Notes: generated from the sequence alone by a model not told the origin. Positions 1-9,022 are shown, counted from the first letter of the stretch. The stretch is 64,000 bases of DNA from Pseudofrankia inefficax (GCF_000166135.1 NC_014666.1:8420601-8484600); one strand, 5' to 3'. Translations and numbers: made by a program.

Positions 1-479
1 CTCGCGGGCTCGTGATGGCCGATGTGCTGACAGACCCGCTGGTGGCCGCTCTCCCGCAGGACGCCACGACTCCCCGTCGCCGGACGGTCCGGCTCGCGGA
101 GCTCGCGCCGTTGTCGATCCGGCTGCCCGAGCGGCAGGCGAACCCCCTGCTCGTCGACGCCGTCACGCAGGCGTGCCGGCAGGCCGGCTTCGAGCCGAGG
201 TTCGCCCCGGCCGGTGACGATCAGGACACGCTGGCGCTGATCGCGGCGGGCCGGTCGAGCTGGACGGTGTTCTTCTCCCCCAAGGCCGAGCTGCTGGAGC
301 GCCAGGGCCTGCCCGGTGTCGCGTTCCGACGGATCGCCGCGCCGCGCATCACGATCGTCACCGCCCTCGTCTATCGCCGCGCGGGCGGGCATCCCGCGGT
401 CGGCGACCTCGCCGACGCCGTGCGCGCCACCTGCCCGCCGCTCACGTCCTCGGACCTGGCCCGCCCCGCGTTGAGCTAG
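1..479 (+). CDS. LysR-type regulator, C-terminal fragment (cut by window start)
   Basis: The reading frame is already open at the left edge (codons from position 3) and ends at a stop at 477-479, so only the C-terminal part of the protein is in view. The visible residues look like the effector-binding domain of LysR-type transcriptional regulators: a stretch around a P-L-V...V-R-L-A-E-L-A pattern followed by a second alpha/beta subdomain. The helix-turn-helix would lie upstream, outside the window. The methionine at position 12 is therefore probably internal. What it regulates cannot be inferred from this side. Moderate confidence in the family, low in any specific role. Confidence 0.55.
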   Translation, partial: RGLVMADVLTDPLVAALPQDATTPRRRTVRLAELAPLSIRLPERQANPLLVDAVTQACRQAGFEPRFAPAGDDQDTLALIAAGRSSWTVFFSPKAELLERQGLPGVAFRRIAAPRITIVTALVYRRAGGHPAVGDLADAVRATCPPLTSSDLARPALS

Positions 480-674
480 GGCCGGGCCCGCGAAGGTCGG
501 CCCGCGCCGCACCTCGGACCATGATCGCGAGTTTGGCCCCGAAATGGTTGCGACCAGTGCCGATTCACGACCACCAGAGGGCCAAAACGGCGATCAAGTC
601 CGCTGTTCCAGGTCGAGCTGGCGGTCCGTATTCCCGTCTATGTTCCCCCGGCCGGTGCTGCGACGATCAGGCGC

Positions 675-1187
675 ATGACGAGCCTGGATCTGGTCACCGC
701 CCGTCTGATCCTGCGTCCGGTCACGGCCGCCGACGTGGCGGATGTGGTCGCCACCTCCTGGGCGGCCGGCCGGCCGGACCACTGGGCCGACGACTACCCG
801 GAAGACGGCGACCAGGGCATCGCCGAGCTGCTCAACCAGCGGCCGGAACTGCTCGGCCCCCGTGGCCACCGCCAGATCATCGAACAAGGCCGCGGCCTTG
901 TCGTCGGAGGCATCGGGCTGTTCTGGCCGCCGGTCGACGGGCGGATCGAGATCGGCTACGGCGTGGTGCCATCCCGGCGAGGCCTCGGCTACGCCACCGA
1001 AGCCACCCTCGCGCTGGTCGAGTTCGCGTTCACGCTCCCGGGCGTGCGCACGATCTACGCCGACGTCGACCGGCTGAACCGACCGTCGATCCGGGTCCTG
1101 GTCAAGGCCGACTTCCTGCACGGCGAGACCAACGGCGACATGGCCCGCTTCCACCGCGACGCCCCGGCCGCCGAAACCACCGGCTGA
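675..1187 (+). CDS. GNAT-family N-acetyltransferase, RimJ-like
   Basis: 170-residue protein that begins with the pattern typical of RimJ/RimL-like acetyltransferases (T-A-R-L-I-L-R-P-V near residues 8-16) and carries a GNAT acetyl-CoA site near residues 105-115 (V-P-S-R-R-G-L-G-Y-A-T-E), followed by the usual N-x-x-S-I-R-V segment near residue 140. It would transfer an acetyl group from acetyl-CoA to an amine, either a protein N-terminus or a small molecule; substrate unknown. It stands alone, convergent with the leftward gene at 1243-1827. Length is normal for a single GNAT domain. Confidence 0.8.
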   Translation: MTSLDLVTARLILRPVTAADVADVVATSWAAGRPDHWADDYPEDGDQGIAELLNQRPELLGPRGHRQIIEQGRGLVVGGIGLFWPPVDGRIEIGYGVVPSRRGLGYATEATLALVEFAFTLPGVRTIYADVDRLNRPSIRVLVKADFLHGETNGDMARFHRDAPAAETTG

Positions 1188-1242
1188 CCGGGACGCGCGG
1201 CAGGACCGGCCGCGGTGGAACGGGCCGCGCGGCGGGACGGGC

Positions 1243-1827
1243 TTAGGCCGCGGTCACCTCCCAACGGGCGGCGAGCTCGTCGAACAGCGCGTCGTCCTCG
1301 TCGGGCGCCGCCGAACCGAGCCCCAGGCACAGAACTGCCTCGCCGGTGTGCACGAGGTACTCACGGACGGCCCAGACCCGGCCCGCGTCCCGACGGACGC
1401 AGTCAATCCGCGCGCCGGGCCGGCTGGCCACGGTCGTCTCGGTGAGCTCGAACTCGGCGAAGCCGGCGCTGGTCAGCGACTCACGGATCGACTCCGCATG
1501 CTCCAGCGGCGTCTGGCTCCGAAACACAGGGTTGCGGAAGACGATGACGCTGTGACGCCGATCGTCTGGCTCGGCGAACCGGGCCGTCTCCCACGGGCTG
1601 TTCTTCAGATTCGGCGGCCGCTCGGCCCAGTGCGAGGGAACCCAGACGGAGTACCCGTACTCAGGCTTCTCGACCTGCCGCCACGGGGTCTCGGGGACGT
1701 TCGGATCTGTCATCGCATGCTCCTCGGCGGGGCTGCGTCGCAGCTGCCGGAGGGCGGCGGTATAGGACTCGCCGGTACGCGACATCCGTGCTCGAACGAG
1801 TCGCTTGAGATTCTTGTTCGCCGTCAT
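1243..1827 (-). CDS. Hypothetical protein, 194 aa
   Basis: Not recognised beyond its N-terminus, which is Lys/Arg-rich and has the pattern R-M-S-R-T-G-E-S-Y-T-A-A-L common in actinobacterial proteins of unknown function. Residues 65-194 form a compact domain with aromatic residues (Y-G-Y-S-V-W-V-P-S-H-W) and no visible catalytic motif. The start at 1827 is preferred over an upstream codon near 1866 because the R-T-G-E-S-Y-T-A-A motif then sits close to the N-terminus and an AGAGG stretch lies just upstream. No membrane segment or signal peptide is seen. Monocistronic. Confidence 0.6.
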   Translation of the reverse strand: MTANKNLKRLVRARMSRTGESYTAALRQLRRSPAEEHAMTDPNVPETPWRQVEKPEYGYSVWVPSHWAERPPNLKNSPWETARFAEPDDRRHSVIVFRNPVFRSQTPLEHAESIRESLTSAGFAEFELTETTVASRPGARIDCVRRDAGRVWAVREYLVHTGEAVLCLGLGSAAPDEDDALFDELAARWEVTAA

Positions 1828-2032
1828 CCGACCTCTGCCACCGCGGGCACCGCCCCCCAGCGACACCGCCCACGGCGGGCGGATGGACAGCGATCCGAGG
1901 ACAGAGTCCCCTTTGCCTCCGCCGAGTGGCGCTGCTGGGGCGAGCCAAGGGAGGTTGGGCGGTAGATCAACGCCGAGACCTATTTTCCCCAGGCCCGCGA
2001 GTGGCCGTCAAGCGGCCTGGGCCCCGCCGCGG

Positions 2033-2308
2033 TCAGGAGGCCCAGGCGTGGGTGCGCAGCGCCACGATGCGGGGGTGGCGTTCCTCGACGCAGTAGCCGT
2101 ACTCGACGCGGCGGCGCCAGACCGTGAGCCGGCAGGAGCCGCCCTCGACCGTCCAGGTGCGCCGGCCGACGCGGTCCTCGATCTGCACCGGCTGCGGAGT
2201 GAGCGGCTCGGCGGAGCGCCGGTGCGCCCAGGTGTGCGCGGCCTCCCATTCCGGGAAGCTGCCAACCAGTTCGCCGTCGCCGTCGAACACGAGGTAGGGG
2301 CGGGTCAT
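2033..2308 (-). CDS. Small hypothetical protein, 91 aa
   Basis: Short protein starting M-T-R-P-Y-L-V-F-D-G-D-G-E-L-V, with conserved-looking aromatic residues and a central D-R-V-G-R-R-T-W stretch. Start chosen at 2308 because a GGAAAGG ribosome-binding sequence lies about 10 bases upstream; a GTG at 2317 is too close to it. No known domain recognised. It sits in the same orientation as the small gene at 2520-2825, and both look like small soluble proteins in which an aromatic/charged strand pattern is followed by a segment rich in Ala and Tyr. They may be distant paralogues, but similarity by eye is weak. Confidence 0.5.
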   Translation of the reverse strand: MTRPYLVFDGDGELVGSFPEWEAAHTWAHRRSAEPLTPQPVQIEDRVGRRTWTVEGGSCRLTVWRRRVEYGYCVEERHPRIVALRTHAWAS

Positions 2309-2519
2309 CGTCGTCACGCCTTTCCAGGAGGCGGCGCGGGTTTCCCGATCGTCCTGGCGCTGGCGCCGTGTTCGGATCCCGGTCGCACGAGGCGGTCGGG
2401 GCTTTCCGGCCACGGACGTCCCGCCGACCGCCACGCTGCGGTCGGCACCCGGACGACGAAAGCGGCGCCGAAACGGACGCGGCCGGCGGCACTGACCGGT
2501 CGCGCGTCGAAGGTGGCCG

Positions 2520-2825
2520 TCAGGCCCGCGGCAACCCGGTGGGCGCCAGGAATGACAGTGGCGCGATCAGGTAGTCCACGAACGCGTTGTCGGCCGCGTA
2601 GGCCGCGGCCTCCAGCGGGGTGTCGAACGCCAGCACGACGCGGCGGGCCCGCCACGGGCCGCCCTCGAAGACGATCACGCCGAACTTCTCGGTCGCGTCG
2701 TCCGGCATCGGGCGCCGGGGCGGCGCAGGATCGGCGGGCGCGACGGCGGCCGGGCGATCGGCCGGCCGGATGCGCGCCCGCGGGGCGAAACCACCGCAGG
2801 TGCGCGTACGTAGCTGGGAAGCCAT
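2520..2825 (-). CDS. Small hypothetical protein, 101 aa
   Basis: Starts M-A-S-Q-L-R-T-R-T with GGAG five bases upstream of the ATG at 2825. Residues 1-40 are basic, Ala/Pro-rich and probably disordered. Residues 45-101 contain a strand-like F-G-V-I-V-F-E-G-G-P-W and an A-A-A-Y-A-A-D-N-A-F-V-D-Y-L helix. No motif identifies a function. The 200-base gap to the downstream small gene at 2033-2308 makes co-transcription possible but not certain. Confidence 0.5.
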   Translation of the reverse strand: MASQLRTRTCGGFAPRARIRPADRPAAVAPADPAPPRRPMPDDATEKFGVIVFEGGPWRARRVVLAFDTPLEAAAYAADNAFVDYLIAPLSFLAPTGLPRA

Positions 2826-3742
2826 GGGTACTCCAGGAGACGTCGTGCGCCGGAACGGCGGCCACCGCGGGTGTCCGCGTTTCCGTCAGCCCAATGCACC
2901 GGCCGGCTCGGCACGCGGGCCGCGGCCGCGTCGACGAGCGGGGCCGGGCCGGATCGGCGAGCGGGGAGGCCGGCGTTCCGGGAGACCAGCGGCCTGGGAA
3001 GCCGGCAGCGAGGCCTGCTGGGATGTCGCAGCTCGCGCTCATCGCCCGCACTCCCCCCTGCATCGCTGCGGCCAACCTCTCACGCTGAGATGCGGACCTG
3101 CCACTCAAGGTGAGGACAGACCGGAAGCATGGCGCCCGCCGGACGCATATGCAAGAGCTTCTGTAAGGGTTTTGCTACGGGATGCTTCGACGCATGCGAG
3201 GACGGTGGCGGACCGGTGGCGAGATGGAACTACGAGTCGGACTCGACCGACTCAGTACGGACGAACCCGCGACCTGCGCGGCGACGCGTTCCGGCGCGTC
3301 CGGACCCGAGTCAGCGGGACTTGGGCGACGGCTCGGCCGGCCCCGCCGCCCGTATTTCGGAGACCACCCATGGACCCACCACCACCGGCGAGCCAGCACG
3401 GTGTCTCTGCGTAGCCGCGGTCACGATGCCACCCAAGGCCGGAGGTCGCGTGACATTTGCGCCACCGGAATCGGGCTGGCCGGCCGAGACCAACCACTCT
3501 TGGCCCCTTACGTCGATGGCACGATCAGCGGCACCATTGACCGCGAAAACATCGACAACGGCGGCTAACGCGCCAAAGCGGGTGGCGAGCCGACGGGGGT
3601 GGCGGCCGTGACGGCACCGAAGGCTCGCCCGTCGGCGGCCGGCCGCCGGGCGGAACCGGGCCGGCCCGAAGGTGGGTCCGCGACCGCGCCGGGCGGTGGG
3701 CCCGAGCGCCAGCCCGGCGCGCCCGACGGAGGGGAGACGATC
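2826..3742. other. Non-coding stretch, about 0.9 kb
   Basis: No gene is supported here. Open frames exist on both strands but their translations are Arg/Pro/Ser-rich, typical of shadow frames in G+C-rich DNA. The stretch 3140-3240 is relatively A/T-rich for this window and could hold promoters for the small leftward genes and for the XRE regulator at 3743. Confidence 0.4.
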
Positions 3743-4603
3743 ATGGCGACCAGCGGCGGTCCGACGGTGCGCAGGCGCCGCCTCGGCTCCGAGCTGCGCC
3801 GGCTGCGGGAGGCCGCGGGCGTCTCCGTCGACCAGGTGTGTGACCTGCTGCGCTGCTCGGTCTCGAAGGTGAGCCGGCTGGAGAACGGCCGGGTCCCGGT
3901 GCGGACCCGGGACGTGCAGGACCTGCTGAGCCTGTACGGCGTGCACGACGACGAACGCCGGGAGGCCCTGCTGGCGCTGGCCCGCGAGTCCCGCCGGCAC
4001 GGGTGGTGGCACGACTACCACGACGTCGTCCCGGCCTGGTTCGAGATCTACATCGGGCTGGAGGAGGACGCCGCCTCGATCAGCGTCTACGAGTCCCAGC
4101 TGGTGCACGGACTGCTGCAGACGGCCGACTACGCCCGGCACGTGATCCGCGCCGAGGCGCCGGAGAGCCCGGACGACGAGGTGGAGCGAAAGGTCGCGCT
4201 GCGGCTGGACCGCCAGGGCCGGCTGACCGGGGAGAACCCCCCGCGGCTGTGGGTGATCCTCGACGAGGCGGTGCTGCGCCGCCCGGTCGGCGGCCCCGTC
4301 GTCATGCGTGGTCAACTGGAATGGCTACGCAAACAGGCGGAGCTCCCCAACGTGACGATCCAGGCCCTCCCGTTCGCGGTCGGCGCACACGCCGGACTAG
4401 GTAGCACATTCTCCATTTTGGGCTTTCCGGACTCCGGCGACCACGACGTGGTCTATATCGAAGAGGCGGCCGGAAGCCTCTACCTGGAACGCGCTTCGGA
4501 AATCCGACGCTATAGAGTGAAGCTCGACTACCTGATGGCCTCTGCGCTGAGTCCGGAGGAGTCGATTCAGATGATTTCATCCATAGCGGAGGAAATGAAG
4601 TGA
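3743..4603 (+). CDS. XRE-family regulator with DUF5753 ligand-binding domain
   Basis: 286-residue regulator. The N-terminal helix-turn-helix is clear at about residues 10-65 (L-G-S-E-L-R-R-L-R-E-A-A-G, then C-S-V-S-K-V-S-R-L-E-N-G-R). The remainder matches the DUF5753 domain seen in very many actinobacterial XRE regulators (W-W-H-D-Y, then Y-E-S-Q-L-V-H-G-L-L-Q-T-A-D-Y-A-R). The ATG at 3743 has a GGAGGGGAG sequence seven bases upstream; earlier in-frame codons give a disordered extension. The stop overlaps the GTG start of the DUF397 gene (GTGA at 4600-4603), so the two are translationally coupled. In Streptomyces such pairs include the BldB/WhiJ-like systems; the target here is unknown. Confidence 0.9.
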   Translation: MATSGGPTVRRRRLGSELRRLREAAGVSVDQVCDLLRCSVSKVSRLENGRVPVRTRDVQDLLSLYGVHDDERREALLALARESRRHGWWHDYHDVVPAWFEIYIGLEEDAASISVYESQLVHGLLQTADYARHVIRAEAPESPDDEVERKVALRLDRQGRLTGENPPRLWVILDEAVLRRPVGGPVVMRGQLEWLRKQAELPNVTIQALPFAVGAHAGLGSTFSILGFPDSGDHDVVYIEEAAGSLYLERASEIRRYRVKLDYLMASALSPEESIQMISSIAEEMK

Positions 4604-4845
4604 ACAAATACGAGAAGCCGTCTCTCGCCGGTGTGGAGACCGCCCGGCTGGGCTGGCGGACCAGCAGCTACAGCAATGGTGCCGGCGGCATGTGCGTCGA
4701 GGTGGCACCGCTCGGCCACGGCATGGTGGTGCGGGACTCGAAGAACCCAGCGGGCGCGGTCCTGGCGTTCTCGGCCGCCGAGTGGGACGCGTTCCTCGCC
4801 GGCGCTCGCGACGGCGAGTTCGACCTGCGTTCGGTGACCGCCTGA
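4600..4845 (+). CDS. DUF397 domain protein, partner of the XRE regulator
   Basis: 81-residue protein with the DUF397 hallmark W-R-T-S-S-Y-S-N-G near residues 19-27, then C-V-E-V-A, V-V-R-D-S-K-N-P and a C-terminal W-D-A-F-L-A-G. Its GTG start overlaps the stop of the XRE gene and has GGAGG seven bases upstream. Known biology: DUF397 proteins are encoded next to XRE-DUF5753 regulators across actinobacteria and modulate them, in a toxin-antitoxin-like arrangement. The pair here is standard and intact. Confidence 0.9.
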   Translation: MNKYEKPSLAGVETARLGWRTSSYSNGAGGMCVEVAPLGHGMVVRDSKNPAGAVLAFSAAEWDAFLAGARDGEFDLRSVTA

Positions 4846-5908
4846 CGCGACGCCTCCCCGCACGCGGGTGTGGCCCGCGCAGAGGAAGCCCCGTACCAGG
4901 AAGGCCGACGACGCTCCCGGTGAGAACACCGCCGTGGCCGCCGTCTCCTTCCCGCCCGCACGAGTGATCCAGCCGGCATGGACCCGCCAGCGCGGCCGGC
5001 TGAAGAGGCGCCCGGCCTGGCCGGCCAGCCGTTCCCGGCTGCCGGCCAGGGCACGGCCGCCGACCACCGCGACCCGCCGCGGCACCGAACGCGCGGTCCG
5101 GCCCCGGACGAGTTGGCCGTGAGACGCCTGAACGTACGCCCGCGGCCCCACCCAGAAGCCGGTCAACCCGCCCGCGCCGCGCAATTCCACGCAGCGGAGC
5201 AGCAGGGCGTCGAGAAGGCGCAAAGCGCCTGACGGCCGGCCGCCAGCGTTCGCCGCATCCGTCCTTCCTCGACCGACTGGTCCCGATCCCGTCGGCCCCG
5301 ATGTCCCTGCGTGACGGGGTGTTGTCGGAACGGCGTGGTAGGGCGGGGAACGAAGCCGCCGTGTCGAACGTCCCAACACGGCCGTTTTGGCTCTTGCATG
5401 ACCGGCAAACGTCACGCACTCTTGTAGAGGTTCGGTCGGGCTGCGTTGATCTGACGTTCACCCGGTTGCGCCAGTCGGTGTGTCTGTGTCAGTCGGCGTG
5501 TCACGGAGCGGTCAGCCGCCCCCGTCGGCGGCGGCACACCGCCCTGGCGGCCCACCGGACCGGCACGGGCGTGAGAAGGCGGGACCCCCGCCGGCAGATG
5601 ACAGGAGCAGGCAGCCGTGATCGCCATCCGGACCCACCCGGCCGCGGGGCCGCGGCTGGCTCCGGCGCGCGGTCGGGTAGCCGCGGCGTTGGGCCAGGCT
5701 CGGTCCGCCGCACCGATCATCGGTCCGCAGGCCGCGCCCCCCTCATAGCGGCGCCCCGGACCTCCTCGCACCCGCACCCCCGCGGCGGCCCCGGTGCCGC
5801 CACCCCGCTCGCAGCGTCGCGACGGCCCCCGTCCACCTTTGCCAGCTCCGCGACCTGTCAGCTCTCCTGAAGTTCCCCACTTGTCCCCGGTACCGGGAGG
5901 TGATCGCC
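4846..5908. other. Non-coding stretch, about 1.06 kb
   Basis: No convincing gene on either strand; the long open frames are Arg/Pro/Thr-rich shadows. The segment just before 5908 contains the GGGAGG ribosome-binding site of the small gene at 5909. Nothing repeated or palindromic stood out. Confidence 0.4.
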
Positions 5909-6067
5909 GTGGCCACTGCCACGACAAACCTGCTCAACACCCCGCTCGAGGACCCGCGCGCCGAGCGCGTCCGACGGGCCGCGCTGTCCGCGTACGTGGA
6001 TGGAAAGATCACCTACGCCCAGGCGAACTCCCGCGTCCGCAAGGCCATCGAGCGGTTCCACGCCTGA
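5909..6067 (+). CDS. Small hypothetical protein, 52 aa
   Basis: Short gene with strong G/C third-position bias throughout. It ends in a basic helix (A-Y-V-D-G-K-I-T-Y-A-Q-A-N-S-R-V-R-K-A-I-E-R-F-H). The GTG at 5909 has GGGAGG eight bases upstream; the GTG at 5900 has no room for a ribosome-binding site. The D-G-K-I-T-Y-A-Q-A pattern resembles the helical tail of small actinobacterial regulators, but no family is claimed. It lies convergent to the leftward NAD-kinase-like gene, whose stop is 22 bases away. Confidence 0.55.
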   Translation: MATATTNLLNTPLEDPRAERVRRAALSAYVDGKITYAQANSRVRKAIERFHA

Positions 6068-6088
6068 TCGGGCGGCGCCGGCCCGGCG

Positions 6089-7036
6089 CTAGAGCAGCAG
6101 CAGGCCGCGGCCGGCGACGCCGACCGACAGACGCTGACCCCAGGACAGCCGGATCGCGTCACTTTCGATCCCGTCGCCGAACACGACCATGCGCTCGGAC
6201 TCGACGGTGAGCTCCAGCCGGGCCGCGCCGGCCAGGAAGCCGTCCGTATAGGCGGTGCCCGTCATCGGTGACGGCCACGCCTCGCGGACGAACCAGAGCA
6301 GCTGCCCGGACGCGGGTCCCGGAGGCGGAGGCGGGTCACGCCGCTCCCGTCGAAGGGATCCGCACCAGCCGGTGGCGCCGGTCCCGGTGCCGACCAGCAC
6401 CCCGGACGACGCCTGCCGCTCGGCCGTCGGCGCCCGGCCGCGATCCGGCGGGACGGTCTGGCTCTCGGCCGGAACCGTCAGCACATACCGGGCCGTCTGG
6501 TGGCTGACGTCGCCGACGAAGACCTCGTTGAGCGCGACGAGCCGCTGCCCGTCGTCCGCCACGGCCTCGACCATGGTCAACGGCGCCGGCCCGGCCCGCC
6601 CGGCGCCGGGCGGGAGCAGCCGGGCCGCGTCCGCGAGCAGACCCGCTGCCTGCCCCGGTTCGTGGCGGACCAGCACCCCCGGGTTGCGGCCCGGCTCCGG
6701 GTTGATCCCGACGACCGGCTGATGCTCGACGTACTTCGCGACGTTGGCGACCAGGCCGTCCTGGCCGACGCAGACGACGATGTCCTCCGGGCCGAACAGG
6801 AAACGGTCCAGGTCGACCCGTTCGACCTCGCCGCGCCGCCAGGCCGGCGGGACCGCCGCCGCGACGGCCCGCCGGGCGGCGAGCTGCGCCTCGTGCCTGC
6901 TCACGACGTCGGCGAGGTCCCGGCCGCGGCCGGCGAGGAAGAACGCTGCCTGGCCCGCGGTGCCGTGCCGGTCGAGCAGCTCGTCGTACTCGGACCGGCG
7001 GTGGACGACCACCACCCGCGGCGGCAGCGTGCTCAC
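6089..7036 (-). CDS. NAD-kinase-like protein with altered GGDG motif
   Basis: 315 residues with the layout of the NAD kinase/diacylglycerol kinase fold: G-Q-D-G at 91-94 where NAD kinases have G-G-D-G, then I-N-P near 111, A-L-N-E-V-F-V-G near 167-174 (the N-E segment of NAD kinases), and a Gly-rich G-T-G-T-G-A-T-G-W loop near 220. NAD kinases phosphorylate NAD to NADP using ATP. The altered first motif and the divergent termini mean it may be a paralogue with another nucleotide substrate. Its GTG start overlaps the stop of the SPFH gene (GTGA, 7033-7036), so the two are translated together. The divergent Nudix/NrtR-like gene supports a link to NAD metabolism. Confidence 0.6.
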   Translation of the reverse strand: MSTLPPRVVVVHRRSEYDELLDRHGTAGQAAFFLAGRGRDLADVVSRHEAQLAARRAVAAAVPPAWRRGEVERVDLDRFLFGPEDIVVCVGQDGLVANVAKYVEHQPVVGINPEPGRNPGVLVRHEPGQAAGLLADAARLLPPGAGRAGPAPLTMVEAVADDGQRLVALNEVFVGDVSHQTARYVLTVPAESQTVPPDRGRAPTAERQASSGVLVGTGTGATGWCGSLRRERRDPPPPPGPASGQLLWFVREAWPSPMTGTAYTDGFLAGAARLELTVESERMVVFGDGIESDAIRLSWGQRLSVGVAGRGLLLL

Positions 7037-8085
7037 GCGGCGCCGCCGCCCGGCCCGGCGGCGCCGGCGAGCTTGCCGATCGCCTGGGTCAGCAGGTCCG
7101 GGGTGATGGTCAGCGCGCCGATCTCGGGAAGGTTCGCGGCGAGCTCCCGGACCGCCAGCACGACCAGCGTCGCCTGGTCCAGGCCACGCAGCGCCTCGAC
7201 CCGGGCGGCCTCGGCCGCGCCCTCGGCGGCACCGACGACGCGCAGAGCGTCCGCGCGCGCTGCGGCATCGGTGCGCACCCGTTCCGCGTCGAGGGTCGCC
7301 GTGAGCCGCTTGCGCTCACCCTCCGCGTCGGCGCTGATCCGCGCGACGGCGGCCTCCTCGGTCATCCGCCGCTGGTCGTTCGCGCCGCGCTGGATGACGA
7401 GCTGCTCCTCGCGCTTGGCCAGCTCGATCTGGTTCTGCAGCTCGTTCTCGGCGATCCGGCGTTCCTGTTCGACGGCCAGGGCGCGGCGGCTGTAGGTCGC
7501 GCGGTCGGCGTCGGTCTGGACCTGCTCCCGGGTCGGGGTGCGCAGCGCCTTCTCCAGCTCCGGCTCGGGCCGGATCGCGACCACCCGCACGCCGACGACG
7601 GCGAGCCCGGTCTGGGCCAGCCGCGGGTCCCCGACGAGCCCGGCGCCGACCCGCTCGCGGACCGCGCCGACACCGTCGACCAGCGCCCAGGTCAGCGGCT
7701 CGCGGGCGAGCAGCTCGGCGGCATACTGCTGGGCGGTCTCGGTGATCATGCCGGCTACCTGCTCCAGCACACCGGTACGCCAGCCGCCGCGGTCGGGGTC
7801 GATGTCGAACGGCAGCCGGGTGGCGGCCAGGCCTGGGTCGGCGACCCGGTAGGTGATCGTCGCCTGGACGGCGACGTCCTGGAAGTCGGCGGTGCGGGCG
7901 TGGAACAGCAGCGGCAGCTCCCGGTCGTCGACCGGCACCTCCGACAGGACAGCGGTGCGCGGCCGGTACCAGAACGACTGCCCGACGCCCTCCCGACGCA
8001 CGGAGCCGCCGCGCACGAAGCGCACATAGGTGGTCGGCGTGCCCCGCAGGTGGTTCAGAAACGGTCGCCGGCTGATGTCGGCCAT
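7033..8085 (-). CDS. SPFH/Band 7 domain protein
   Basis: 350 residues with the stomatin/prohibitin/flotillin/HflK layout: a beta-rich N-terminal Band 7 region (R-T-A-V-L-S-E-V-P-V-D-D-R, then A-V-Q-A-T-I-T-Y-R-V-A-D-P), then an Ala/Glu/Arg-rich coiled coil from about residue 190 to 300 (V-E-Q-E-R-R-I-A-E-N-E-L-Q). There is no N-terminal membrane anchor, so it may be cytosolic or peripheral. The ATG at 8085 is preferred over one at 8106 because GGGG lies seven bases upstream and the 8106 codon abuts the palindrome at 8110. Translationally coupled to the NAD-kinase-like gene downstream. Confidence 0.8.
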   Translation of the reverse strand: MADISRRPFLNHLRGTPTTYVRFVRGGSVRREGVGQSFWYRPRTAVLSEVPVDDRELPLLFHARTADFQDVAVQATITYRVADPGLAATRLPFDIDPDRGGWRTGVLEQVAGMITETAQQYAAELLAREPLTWALVDGVGAVRERVGAGLVGDPRLAQTGLAVVGVRVVAIRPEPELEKALRTPTREQVQTDADRATYSRRALAVEQERRIAENELQNQIELAKREEQLVIQRGANDQRRMTEEAAVARISADAEGERKRLTATLDAERVRTDAAARADALRVVGAAEGAAEAARVEALRGLDQATLVVLAVRELAANLPEIGALTITPDLLTQAIGKLAGAAGPGGGAA

Positions 8086-8109
8086 CTGGTCACCCCTTTT
8101 CGTCATGAC

Positions 8110-8138
8110 GACGATAACCAGGTTTGTCCGTTATCGTC
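8110..8138. promoter_or_regulatory. Inverted repeat between divergent SPFH and Nudix genes, probable operator
   Basis: Perfect 9-base arms GACGATAAC and GTTATCGTC separated by 11 bases, in the gap between the leftward SPFH/NAD-kinase-like operon and the rightward Nudix gene. Position, symmetry and the NrtR-like architecture of the adjacent Nudix protein suggest an autoregulatory operator. The TTATCG/CGATAA core resembles, but does not equal, published NrtR palindromes. Confidence 0.6.
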
Positions 8139-8171
8139 AAGGTGACGAGATGAGGCGGTAGGGTCGGTTCC

Positions 8172-8906
8172 ATGACAGTGCAGCCTCCGGCACCGGTGGT
8201 GTTGGCGGTCGACCTCGTCGTGCTGACCCTGCGGGACGACGAGCTGTGCACCCTGCTCGTCCGGCGCGCGTACCCGCCCTTCGCGGGTCGGCTGGCCCTG
8301 CCCGGCGGGTTCGTCGGCCCGGACGAGCAGCTGCGCGAGGCCGCGACCCGGGAGCTCGCCGAGGAGACCGGGGTCCGTCAGCAGCCCGGCCATCTGGAGC
8401 AGCTCGCGACCTACGCCGACCCGGGCCGCGACCCGCGCGGCCGGGTGGTGTCGGTGGCGTTCCTGGCGCTCGCGCCCGACCTGCCCGACCCGGTGGCCGG
8501 CACGGACGCGGCCGCGAGCCACTGGGCCCCGGTCCGCCCGCTGCTCGCGGGCGGCCCGCTCGCCGGCGACCAGCCCGACGCGCTGGCGTTCGACCATCTG
8601 GAGATCCTGCGGGACGGGGTGGAGCGAGCCCGCGCCAAGATCGAGTACAGCCCGGTGGCCACCGCGTTCTGCCCGCCGGAGTTCACCGTCGCCCAGCTGC
8701 GCCGGGTCTACGAGCTGGTCTGGGACACCCGCCTGGACCCACGCAACTTCCACCGCAAGGTGACGTCGTCGGCCGGGTTTCTCGTCCCCACCGGCCAGAC
8801 CAGCCGGGTGGACGGCGGCCGGCCAGCCGAGCTGTTCCGCCCCGGCGCCGCGCCGCTGCTACATCCGGCGATGCTGCGCCCGGCACCGCACCGGCAGCGG
8901 GGGTAA
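8172..8906 (+). CDS. Nudix hydrolase / NrtR-like transcriptional regulator
   Basis: 244 residues: an N-terminal Nudix domain with an intact Nudix box (G46, E52, R60-E61-L62, E64-E65, G67) and a C-terminal winged-helix-like part from about residue 150 (F-T-V-A-Q-L-R-R-V-Y-E-L-V-W then L-D-P-R-N-F-H-R-K-V). This is the layout of NrtR, the Nudix-related repressor of NAD synthesis that binds ADP-ribose. Because the box is intact, it might also hydrolyse ADP-ribose or a similar dinucleotide. It is divergent from the SPFH and NAD-kinase-like genes with a palindrome between, so it probably controls them and itself. Confidence 0.8.
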   Translation: MTVQPPAPVVLAVDLVVLTLRDDELCTLLVRRAYPPFAGRLALPGGFVGPDEQLREAATRELAEETGVRQQPGHLEQLATYADPGRDPRGRVVSVAFLALAPDLPDPVAGTDAAASHWAPVRPLLAGGPLAGDQPDALAFDHLEILRDGVERARAKIEYSPVATAFCPPEFTVAQLRRVYELVWDTRLDPRNFHRKVTSSAGFLVPTGQTSRVDGGRPAELFRPGAAPLLHPAMLRPAPHRQRG

Positions 8907-9022
8907 GAGACGGTGGGGTAACAGACGGCGGGGCAGCAGCTGGACGGCCGGGCGCCCGGGCGATCGGGGGGTGAACCCGGGCGGCCGGCCTGAACCATTG
9001 ATAACAGTAAGCACACGGGCGG

